From positions 1 through 20,357 of the IMG/VR virus record IMGVR_UViG_3300043409_001760: DNA of 20,357 nucleotides; one strand, written 5' to 3'. This DNA comes from a virus. The translations under genes were made by a program, and so were the position numbers. How positions within the stretch are numbered: the stretch's first letter is position 1; each line of letters begins with the position of its first letter. Below, one piece after another: positions 6,423-12,332 of this stretch. The notes beneath the pieces were generated by a model. That model was given only the letters and a program-made list of their open reading frames with translations, had not been told where the DNA came from and did no database searches.

Positions 6423-6455
6423 TTTGAGATTTCTTTGAGATTTTTATGAGATTCA
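6423..6455. repeat. Three tandem 11-bp repeats beside the early promoter
   Basis: Three consecutive units, TTTGAGATTTC (6423-6433), TTTGAGATTTT (6434-6444) and TATGAGATTCA (6445-6455), share the core TGAGATT with an exact 11-bp period, close to one helical turn. They start six bases beyond the -35 box of the early promoter. Phased direct repeats are typical operators for ribbon-helix-helix repressors or initiator iterons, and A/T-rich phased tracts can also act as an UP element. Which of these applies cannot be seen from sequence alone. Confidence 0.6.
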
Positions 6456-6521
6456 TGAACGGCGCTTGCGGCGGGATTTCGTGGGGCTATCTTCTCTTGA
6501 GGCCGAGAAGGCAACACCCGA

Positions 6522-6560
6522 AGACTTTGCGGAAGGCTCAATTTCCGCAAGGTCTTTTTT
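6522..6560 (+). terminator. Rho-independent terminator, rightward
   Basis: A 13-bp stem (AGACTTTGCGGAA against TTCCGCAAGGTCT, one T-G wobble) with an 8-nt loop is followed directly by a run of six T on the plus strand. On the minus strand no T-run follows the stem, so it is directional. It must end a rightward transcript that starts somewhere in 6260-6500, or insulate the region against read-through. Confidence 0.72.
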
Positions 6561-6740
6561 CTTGGTTACTTGACACCCCGCCAACACGCTGCAATTTCGC
6601 AGAGGTCAGAACCCAAGGGCGCAGCTGGTACGGTTCCAACGGAACGCGTAGGCTTGTCGGGTCACCGCCGACCTGATCACATAGCGTCCCCTGGTGGGCC
6701 CGGCAACGGTGCGCGGATTCGATTCCTGCGGGTGCTTCCA
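6561..6740 (+). other. Gene-free stretch ending in a tRNA 3'-end look-alike (possible att site or decayed tRNA)
   Basis: No credible ORF is visible. Rightward, the stretch ends with a T-arm-like hairpin (stem 6713-6717 with 6725-6729, loop TTCGATT), a 7-nt acceptor-like strand GGGTGCT (6730-6736), a T and CCA (6738-6740). AGCGTCC at 6683-6689 can pair with the acceptor-like strand over seven positions with two G-T wobbles, but only 58 nt separate the ends, too short for a complete tRNA. The T-stem also has an A-C mismatch at the normally conserved closing pair. Other small hairpins are GTTCC/GGAAC and GTCGG/CCGAC. Phage attP sites often match a tRNA 3' end, but no integrase is visible. A TTGACA at 6570-6575 lacks a -10. 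Confidence 0.25.
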
Positions 6741-6750
6741 TCTACCCCAC

Positions 6751-6786
6751 AAAAAAGCCCCCAGTCCGAGATGGACCGGGGGCTTT
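6751..6786 (-). terminator. Rho-independent terminator of the leftward late operon
   Basis: A 13-bp stem (AAGCCCCC-A-GTCC against GGAC-C-GGGGGCTT, one A-C mismatch) with the 5-nt loop GAGAT lies 14 bases beyond the stop of the last late gene. On the minus strand it is followed by a run of six T. Rightward it has only TTT, so it may act weakly in both directions. Confidence 0.85.
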
Positions 6787-6799
6787 GAAGTGGCGCTGG

Positions 6800-7063
6800 T
6801 TAAACCCCCGGCTCGGCTTTCGCCAGTTCCCCGGCAATGGCTTGCTCAGAGGCGGCGACCATCTGGCCGGTGGTGGTGCCGAGATCGGAAGCTGGCAAGG
6901 TGTAAGTGCCGGTGCCGATCTTGATGTAGTCATCGCCGATCTTGATGGCTTCGTGGTAGCTGACATGCACCAGCTGCGAATCGTGGTCGATGCTGGTCAA
7001 CGCGGGTTTACGGTGCAGGGTTTGGCCGCTCTTAGTGGCGGCGCTAGGTGTCCATGTGCTCAT
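6800..7063 (-). CDS. Hypothetical late protein following the tail fibres (87 aa)
   Basis: Not recognised. It is the last gene of the leftward late operon, just before the terminator. The ATG at 7063 has GGAGAAAAAC upstream. The first two thirds look like short beta strands (VHVSYHEAIKIGDDYIKIG) and the last 25 residues like an Ala/Glu-rich helix. Its position right after two fibre proteins suggests a virion-associated tail or fibre-assembly protein, but this is context only. Confidence 0.62.
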   Translation of the reverse strand: MSTWTPSAATKSGQTLHRKPALTSIDHDSQLVHVSYHEAIKIGDDYIKIGTGTYTLPASDLGTTTGQMVAASEQAIAGELAKAEPGV

Positions 7064-7087
7064 ATGTTTTTCTCCGGGGGTTGAGGT

Positions 7088-8140
7088 TTAGCCAATGCGC
7101 ACCCAAGCGGTGATCGCAGCGATGTATTTGTAGCGTGCGAAGGAGTCAGCGGCGAGCGTCGTGATCGCGCCACGGATCGAGGTCCCAGCACCAGCGGTCA
7201 AGGTCAAGGATGTCACGCCGAATGCGCCGGAGTGAACCAGTAGTTCTTGGCCGTCAATCAAGGCCGTCGAGGCGGGCAGGGTGACGGTGTAGCTTGCAAT
7301 AGCTGCGCCAGCCGGATCAAAGAACATTTGGAGCTGGCGAGCAGTCGGGGATGACGCCGAGCCAGTGGTGATCCGGTTCGCGGGAGTTGCGATGCCTGCG
7401 GTTGCTGATGTTGGGCCGTGAAGCGTTTGTCTGGCCGCAGTGTTCTCAGTAGAACCAGAGGCCCCAATCACGATAGAGCCGCTTGTGATATTGGTTCCTA
7501 AGTTCAGAGTTGCAACAGACCCGCCTTGAACGGTGCATGCGAAGGCGCTAGCGGAAGTGATCGAGATTTGTCCGCCGCTAACAAGGTTTAATAGTCCTGA
7601 GCCGACGTTCGTTATCACCAGGTTTCCGTTAGCGCCGCTATTGCGAGTAATGTTTGCGACCGTTGAAGCAGGGGTGCCGCCGCCGTTCGCCATGAAATTT
7701 ATGATAGCATCCCCAGCCGCAGCGAGCGCCCGGATATTAACGGATGAAGTAGGCCCTTCATACCAGTCGATGCAGTAGGATAGAGCGGTAATCCCGATGA
7801 CTACAGGCGAAATCAAGCCATTGTATCGGAAGGTCACATACTTAACCGAGGTTGTCGGAGAGACGCAGATTATGGGGGACTTGAGAGCGGCATCGCCAGT
7901 GTAGAGGCTGTATCGCGACCATGCTCCTGATGTATTGACGACCCACAATCCATTCTCGGCTGGATTGGTCTGCGCACCAAGAAGAATGACCTCGCCATTG
8001 TTGGCGGTGCCGCCATTGACAGAAGCCGCGCCGGTTAGCCCTTGGTTCGCAGAGACTTGGTAGCCATTGACATAAAACGGCATGATGTCGCCGATTAATG
8101 ACGCGCCAGCACTGCTGTTATTTCCAGACCATGAACTCAT
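7088..8140 (-). CDS. Putative tail fibre protein (350 aa)
   Basis: The protein is rich in Gly, Ser, Thr, Ala and Asn with short repeating strands, as in phage fibre and spike shafts. Residues about 50-80 contain the segment VILLGAQTNPAENGLWVV followed by GAWSR, a motif seen in many phage tail fibre proteins. The C-terminus (from about residue 270) forms a compact beta region ending WVRIG. The start has AAAGGAG at good spacing, and the gene follows the 848-aa fibre protein after 12 bases. It probably contributes to receptor binding or fibre attachment. No chaperone or intramolecular-cleavage domain is recognised. Confidence 0.72.
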   Translation of the reverse strand: MSSWSGNNSSAGASLIGDIMPFYVNGYQVSANQGLTGAASVNGGTANNGEVILLGAQTNPAENGLWVVNTSGAWSRYSLYTGDAALKSPIICVSPTTSVKYVTFRYNGLISPVVIGITALSYCIDWYEGPTSSVNIRALAAAGDAIINFMANGGGTPASTVANITRNSGANGNLVITNVGSGLLNLVSGGQISITSASAFACTVQGGSVATLNLGTNITSGSIVIGASGSTENTAARQTLHGPTSATAGIATPANRITTGSASSPTARQLQMFFDPAGAAIASYTVTLPASTALIDGQELLVHSGAFGVTSLTLTAGAGTSIRGAITTLAADSFARYKYIAAITAWVRIG

Positions 8141-8152
8141 GATGATTCTCCT

Positions 8153-10699
8153 TTAGCTGAATGCCGCAGACATTGCGGTCACATGGTTTTTGATTTCGTC
8201 TTTATCTTCGATGGCAACAGAAACGCGGCCGACGACGGTTGCCGCGTTGACGATGGTATAGGGGGTCTCACCGTAGGAAACGAAGTTCCCATTGGCGTCG
8301 ACCGGGGCGAAAGGGATTGTGTAATTGATGAGCTGAACCCAGGCGCCAAAGGGGCATTTTGTGCCGGACGGATAACTCGGCAAAGGCTTGACGCGAAAGG
8401 TGTCGTCGTAGATGATCACACGGCGCTCGACAATCTCAAGCAAGAGCGGATCGCCAGTGACAAGAGCACCTTCGGCGCTGTCGAGGGTCAGACGCATGTA
8501 CTCGACAAAGACAATCGCCCTTTCGATGTCGCCAGCAGGCAGCGCAGGAACAAGGCCAGTCATCACGCCCGCCGAGTCAGCCGGGAGCAGTGCCGCCAAA
8601 GGCAGGTAGTTGGTTAGCACGTCGGTGTAGACCGCGCCAGAAATGCCAGTGAAAGAGCTGTTGAGGACCAGCGAAGTGACGACGTTCCCGCCTGCTGTGA
8701 CAGCGCCAAGCTGCGGGGTGTAGTTGAGGGCGTCGTAAAGCCAACGCCATTGCGAGCCAGGGGGCAATCTAACGACGAAGGACGCCGCAGCTCCAGCACC
8801 GCCAAGCGACGATGACAAGACGGCGTGTTGCCGGAGATTGCCAAGCGCCCAGATTTGCCACGCTGCGCCATCCCAGTAGCCGTGCTCCTCTCGGACTCCG
8901 TTGCTGTCAGCGTCGACCGCGTAATACTTGCCAATGTCCGCGCCGCCGCCAAGTCCTGGGTTTGCCGATTGCCCTGCTGCGTGCGAGGTGTAAACGCCAA
9001 GCAGGCCGTTGACCTTGAACTTGGTGGCGTCGATCAGCGCAAAAGTGCCGCCAGCCGGGGAGACCGTGAAAGTGGTGTCAATCAGGTTGTCGATGGTGAC
9101 GGTATTGCCAGTGCCTTGGTTGACAGTCAGAGTCGCGCCGCCTGTCACGATGGTGACGGCTCCGGTGCCATCGGCGACCGTCACGTCGGCGGTGTTCCCG
9201 CTAAAGGTCCAAGCGCTCACATCATAGGAGCCGGGGGCGGTGATGAGCAGGCCTTGGGCCGAGTTTTTGACCGTGGTGACAACCGGAGTAGTTCCAGCGA
9301 CTATCACCGAAGCAAGGCCGTCGAAGACTGCATTTTCCGGGGTGTCTGTGATCGTGGCAGAGCCTGTTCCGGAGTAGCGCAAAACAGTCGGAGAGGTCAG
9401 CGTGATTGATCCGGAAGTCTTGATTTCTTTGAGCTTGGCATCGGGAGCAAGAACAAACGTCGAAGAGATATTCAGCGCACCTAGGTCCCAAATGTCTCCA
9501 GAAGTGGAGCCGAATAAAACGCTATCAGTCAAGCGCCAGTACGCCTTGCGTGAAGCGTAGAGCTGGACAAGGGTCAAAGCTCCCGTCATGGTCAGGGTTG
9601 AGGCGCTGTGAGTCGCAGCAAGCGCACCGGCTGCGGTGTAGGAGATGCCAGCCAGATAATCGTCTGTGATCAGATAGAGATTGACATAGCTACCAGTCGC
9701 CGAGTCGCCTGCCTTGGCGGTTAAGTCGAAGGCAATATTTCCAAGCGGGTCATGCCCGTATGATCGAATTTCCCGGAAGTTCGCAACTGTCGCAATCGTG
9801 TAGTCACGGACGCTTGATGGCTCAGAAATGCCAGTGGCGCGAGATGTCCCGGCGTCGATGATGTATTGCACCATTTGATAGTGCTTACCGCCAGAGATTC
9901 GACCGTTTGAGTCTGAGGTGTAGCGAGAAATTTCAGCTTGAACACCTGCGGTCGTCTGGTCACTGCGGTAGATAATCACGGCATCTTGAACAGGCGAAGC
10001 GCCAGATAAAAGCTGCTCCGAGATAGACCAATAACGGAAGCATTTCCGATCGAGCACCACACCGGATTGAACAGCCAGGGAAACTGTTGTAAATGCCATG
10101 GTGCAGTCGCGGAATCGGAAGCGATTGGCTGCGCTTCCTGATCCAAGCCAAGCGATGAAGCCGGAGGGGGTTGAGCCAAGGGTGATATCCGTCAGGCTCA
10201 TGTCTCCGTTTGACCAGTTAAGGATATTCAGAGTGCATCCGGAATACGAGGCCTTCCAAGTTGTCGGAGTGCCGCTTAATTCATGGACGTGGATATTGAC
10301 GAATTCCGCGTCTTGAATGTTTGCACCTGCCAAGGTGTAGATGAATTTTGTCCCAGACTGCGAGCCGTCACCAATGATTTTTGATCTGGTTAATTCGGTA
10401 AAATAGTTGTTCACTCGGGTGGCACCGTTGCCGCTGATGCGAGCCACGGAGTCAACCAAGTTCAGTTTTCCAGACCCCGAGACACTGAGCCTGTTGCCTG
10501 CGCCATTCAATGCCAGTAGGCACTTGGTGAAGATGAAGATTGAGGCGGCATTATTAGGGACAGTGAAAGTGCCGATGACTAGAAGATTTTCATCAGTAGC
10601 GCTTCCCGGTGTGCCTGCTGTTGGCGTTTGGGCGGCAACCTTTTGAATGCTGGGCCAGTTGGTCGCGTCAACTGTCGTCGTGATATTGGTGACGCTCAT
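8153..10699 (-). CDS. Large tail fibre / tail spike-like protein (848 aa)
   Basis: This is the largest protein of the window. Residues 1-200 and 400-600 are long runs of short Ser/Thr/Val/Gly-rich strands (for example repeated TxTxxG and TVTI patterns), compatible with a right-handed beta-helix or stacked-beta fibre shaft. The C-terminal 250 residues are more globular, with aromatic-rich segments (GYWDGAAWQIWALG, QWRWLYDALNY) and a final strand-rich part. No catalytic signature of a depolymerase can be named. Translation is coupled to the upstream gene (TGATG at 10697-10701). Together with the 350-aa gene it forms the receptor-recognition module; host adsorption is inferred from position and composition. 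Confidence 0.75.
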   Translation of the reverse strand: MSVTNITTTVDATNWPSIQKVAAQTPTAGTPGSATDENLLVIGTFTVPNNAASIFIFTKCLLALNGAGNRLSVSGSGKLNLVDSVARISGNGATRVNNYFTELTRSKIIGDGSQSGTKFIYTLAGANIQDAEFVNIHVHELSGTPTTWKASYSGCTLNILNWSNGDMSLTDITLGSTPSGFIAWLGSGSAANRFRFRDCTMAFTTVSLAVQSGVVLDRKCFRYWSISEQLLSGASPVQDAVIIYRSDQTTAGVQAEISRYTSDSNGRISGGKHYQMVQYIIDAGTSRATGISEPSSVRDYTIATVANFREIRSYGHDPLGNIAFDLTAKAGDSATGSYVNLYLITDDYLAGISYTAAGALAATHSASTLTMTGALTLVQLYASRKAYWRLTDSVLFGSTSGDIWDLGALNISSTFVLAPDAKLKEIKTSGSITLTSPTVLRYSGTGSATITDTPENAVFDGLASVIVAGTTPVVTTVKNSAQGLLITAPGSYDVSAWTFSGNTADVTVADGTGAVTIVTGGATLTVNQGTGNTVTIDNLIDTTFTVSPAGGTFALIDATKFKVNGLLGVYTSHAAGQSANPGLGGGADIGKYYAVDADSNGVREEHGYWDGAAWQIWALGNLRQHAVLSSSLGGAGAAASFVVRLPPGSQWRWLYDALNYTPQLGAVTAGGNVVTSLVLNSSFTGISGAVYTDVLTNYLPLAALLPADSAGVMTGLVPALPAGDIERAIVFVEYMRLTLDSAEGALVTGDPLLLEIVERRVIIYDDTFRVKPLPSYPSGTKCPFGAWVQLINYTIPFAPVDANGNFVSYGETPYTIVNAATVVGRVSVAIEDKDEIKNHVTAMSAAFS

Positions 10700-10980
10700 C
10701 AGTTATTCTCCACGGTTGCCAGCTTGCCCGAGCTGTAGCCGAGCAGCTTGTCAGAAGTCCAGAGCGAGCCGCCGAAGACGAAGCTTTCCGTCACGCCCGT
10801 CAGCGTCGTCCCGGTGTAGCTCAGCGTGCGAGTGTGCGCGGTGTAGCCGTCGCCGTCGCTGAAGGAAATGGAAGTTAGCACCTCGCCGGTGTAATTCAGA
10901 GTCGCGACCTTCGGGCGCTTGGAAGCGTCCCGGAAGGCCTTGGCTTCTGGATTGTCGGCGGATGTAACGAAGCCGCTCAT
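10699..10980 (-). CDS. Small repeat-containing tail-module protein (93 aa)
   Basis: Three copies of a short motif can be seen: VATLNYTGEVLTSISF (about residues 26-41), RTLSYTGTTLTGVTESF (51-67) and KLLGYSSGKLATVEN (78-92), each of the form L-x-Y-(T/S)-G followed by L-(T/A)-x-(I/V). This resembles YD/RHS-type beta repeats in miniature. It starts by ATGA overlap with the previous gene, with a poor ribosome binding site, and its stop overlaps the start of the large fibre gene. Its position suggests a virion or fibre-linking protein; function unknown. Confidence 0.62.
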   Translation of the reverse strand: MSGFVTSADNPEAKAFRDASKRPKVATLNYTGEVLTSISFSDGDGYTAHTRTLSYTGTTLTGVTESFVFGGSLWTSDKLLGYSSGKLATVENN

Positions 10981-11273
10981 CTCAGGCGGCAGACATTGAC
11001 GGAGGCAGTGCCAGACGCAGCGACGACAGAGACGCGGCCACCGACGCGGCGGTTCAAACCGCCGTCATCAACGATCAGCGACTGGCCTGCTGCGAGGAAA
11101 AAGGAATCCATGCCGGGGTCAAGCGTGTTGTCGGTGGGGTTGCTGGTAGCAACGCCGTGAATGCTGGCCCAGATTCCGATAGCAGCGTCGAGGTTCTGAA
11201 TGATGAAAGCCCCTGAAATCTCGGTCGAAACAGGGTAGACGTATTGGGCGGTGGTGGTGGCAGTGATCTTCAT
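10977..11273 (-). CDS. Small beta-rich putative virion protein (98 aa)
   Basis: The sequence alternates short hydrophobic strands and polar turns (GAFIIQNLDAAIGIWASI, SFFLAAGQSLIVDDG, GRVSVVAASGTASVNV), suggesting a small beta-sandwich like those of phage decoration or tail-attachment proteins. No family is recognised with confidence. CCGGAG precedes the ATG at 11273, which also overlaps the stop of the upstream lipoprotein-like gene. It is the first of the tail-side genes after the small membrane genes. Confidence 0.6.
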   Translation of the reverse strand: MKITATTTAQYVYPVSTEISGAFIIQNLDAAIGIWASIHGVATSNPTDNTLDPGMDSFFLAAGQSLIVDDGGLNRRVGGRVSVVAASGTASVNVCRLR

Positions 11274-11620
11274 TTTGGTTCTCCGGTGATGGGGTTGGCG
11301 TCGGGTTCGGCGATCTTGGCAGCGGCAAGCGGGAGAGCGGCCGCGCCGCCAGTGCCGAGGGTGGCTGCGAGCTTGGCAGCAGACTTCACTGCTTCATCGC
11401 CGTTGACGCCGGGGGTGATTGATGCGGCTGCTTGCGCGGTCTGGGCGCTATTCTGGCGTTCAGTGTGCAGATCGAAGCGATTGTGGTTGCCGTTGGTGTT
11501 CACGGTCACATCGTGGGCGCCTGACTCGCGGATGGTGATGCAACCAATCGACAGCAGGCAGCCGATGAAGAGGGCGGCAAAGATCCACTTGAAAGCGGGG
11601 TGCGGGTCTTGGGGTTTCAT
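11270..11620 (-). CDS. Putative small lipoprotein or membrane-anchored protein (116 aa)
   Basis: The N-terminus has a basic/polar start (KPQDPHPAFKW), a hydrophobic stretch IFAALFIGCLLSIGC (residues 13-27) and a Cys at 27, compatible with a lipoprotein signal or a membrane anchor, although the lipobox LSIGC is not ideal at -3. The remainder is polar then Ala-rich, with no cysteine. AAGGAG lies eight bases before the ATG. With the upstream membrane plus coiled-coil protein it resembles, in layout only, an inner/outer spanin pair used in lysis of Gram-negative cells. It could equally be a virion-associated or superinfection protein. Confidence 0.6.
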   Translation of the reverse strand: MKPQDPHPAFKWIFAALFIGCLLSIGCITIRESGAHDVTVNTNGNHNRFDLHTERQNSAQTAQAAASITPGVNGDEAVKSAAKLAATLGTGGAAALPLAAAKIAEPDANPITGEPK

Positions 11621-11928
11621 GCGTTCATCTCCTTGATTTTGGCATCGATTTCTTGGGAAAGGCGGATGATGGATTCAGGCGAGATACAGACGCCACTGGT
11701 GTTAGCGAGCATCAAGACTGAGGTGCGAAAGCTCTCAAGGAGCATCACATGCGAGTGCAGTGACTTCAGCTCCAGACAAAGCTTGTCGACCTTCTTCTCA
11801 AGGTCGTCAATACGTTTATCCTTGTCGGTGTCGGCTCCAGTGATCCGGCCCCGGATGTAGCGCCCGACCGCGTAAACTGCGGCGGCGATCAAGCCGCCTG
11901 TGACGACTTGGCTTGATTCATCGCTCAT
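11617..11928 (-). CDS. Small membrane protein with coiled coil (103 aa)
   Basis: The second ATG (11928) is preferred over the first (11931) because GAGGTGAG then sits at better spacing; both overlap the upstream stop. Residues about 9-28 (VVTGGLIAAAVYAVGRYIRG) form a transmembrane helix with positive charges after it, followed by a strong coiled coil (DKDKRIDDLEKKVDKLCLEL and onward). This N-in, single-helix, coiled-coil layout is like inner-membrane spanins or some phage accessory membrane proteins. No homology is claimed. The next gene encodes a lipoprotein-like protein, which makes a paired role plausible (inference). Confidence 0.65.
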   Translation of the reverse strand: MSDESSQVVTGGLIAAAVYAVGRYIRGRITGADTDKDKRIDDLEKKVDKLCLELKSLHSHVMLLESFRTSVLMLANTSGVCISPESIIRLSQEIDAKIKEMNA

Positions 11929-12332
11929 CATCTCACCTCGCGGTAGCTGAAGAAGGCTGATCCAGCAAAGCGCACCAGAGCAAAGTATTTAGCCGCCTGA
12001 ATACCAGCAAGAAAAGCGGCTGGAGACTTGTACCAAGGGCACTGCAACAGGAACGCCATTGCATCGCGGAACACCCCGTCAGCCCATTGCCGAAAGGCTT
12101 CATCGCCGCCGATCAGATAGAGGCAGTCATGCAGCCAGCCAGCAAGGTTGAAGTCGAAGCCATAGGGGCGGCGAGCCCACGCGGCGGCAGGCTTCAAGAG
12201 CTTCATCTTGGTCAGCTTCTCGGGACCGAGGTAATCCACGGCGTCATTGTAGATCGCGCATCTCTCGAAGAGGGCTGAGCCGATGCGGCGGCGGGCCCAG
12301 TCCATAAATGCAGTAATTTCTTGCTTGTTCAT
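11928..12332 (-). CDS. PLA2-like / DUF1353-like HD-motif protein (134 aa)
   Basis: Residues 58-80 contain GFDFNLAGWLHDCLYLIGGD, in which the HDxxY core (His68, Asp69, Tyr72) resembles the active-site helix of phospholipase A2-type proteins and also the LHDxLY motif of the phage protein family DUF1353. The following residues (RQWADGVFRDAM) continue the pattern common to DUF1353, so that family is the more cautious assignment. No disulfide framework like that of secreted PLA2 is visible. The ATG at 12330-12332 forms TAATG with the portal stop. It may be a virion or lysis-associated enzyme, but activity is unproven. Confidence 0.58.
   Translation of the reverse strand: MNKQEITAFMDWARRRIGSALFERCAIYNDAVDYLGPEKLTKMKLLKPAAAWARRPYGFDFNLAGWLHDCLYLIGGDEAFRQWADGVFRDAMAFLLQCPWYKSPAAFLAGIQAAKYFALVRFAGSAFFSYREVR

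Larger units (their letters stand above)
6399..6560 (+). ncRNA. Candidate rightward small RNA ending at an intrinsic terminator
   Basis: A strong plus-strand terminator (6522-6560) has no plus-strand gene in front of it. A possible extended -10 (TGC then CATAAT, 6384-6392) overlaps the leftward early promoter back to back and would start transcription near 6399. The resulting RNA would be about 160 nt, with a 6-bp hairpin CTTCTC/GAGAAG at 6491-6510 before the terminator stem, an architecture common in phage small RNAs. There is no good -35 for the rightward promoter, and the 76-aa ORF crossing this region has no coding character. The existence of the transcript is an inference from the terminator. 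Confidence 0.3.

Noticed and set aside
6570-6598. Rightward promoter from TTGACA at 6570-6575
   Set aside because: The sequence at -10 spacing (AATTTC or CAATTT) matches the consensus at few positions.
6446-6676. 76-aa plus-strand ORF, and the 67-aa minus-strand ORF at 6538-6741
   Set aside because: Both cross a strong terminator hairpin, have no good start context and unnatural composition.
6683-6740. Complete tRNA gene
   Set aside because: Only 58 nt separate the putative acceptor strands. There is no room for D and anticodon arms, and the conserved T-stem closing pair is mismatched. Kept only as a look-alike.
8825-9409. 194-aa plus-strand ORF opposite the large fibre gene
   Set aside because: Antisense of a continuous 848-aa frame. 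It has no ribosome binding site and no recognisable domain.
7088-10699. Diversity-generating retroelement variable region in the fibre genes (BPP-1 has one)
   Set aside because: No reverse transcriptase, template repeat or C-type-lectin-like variable C-terminus is visible in the window.
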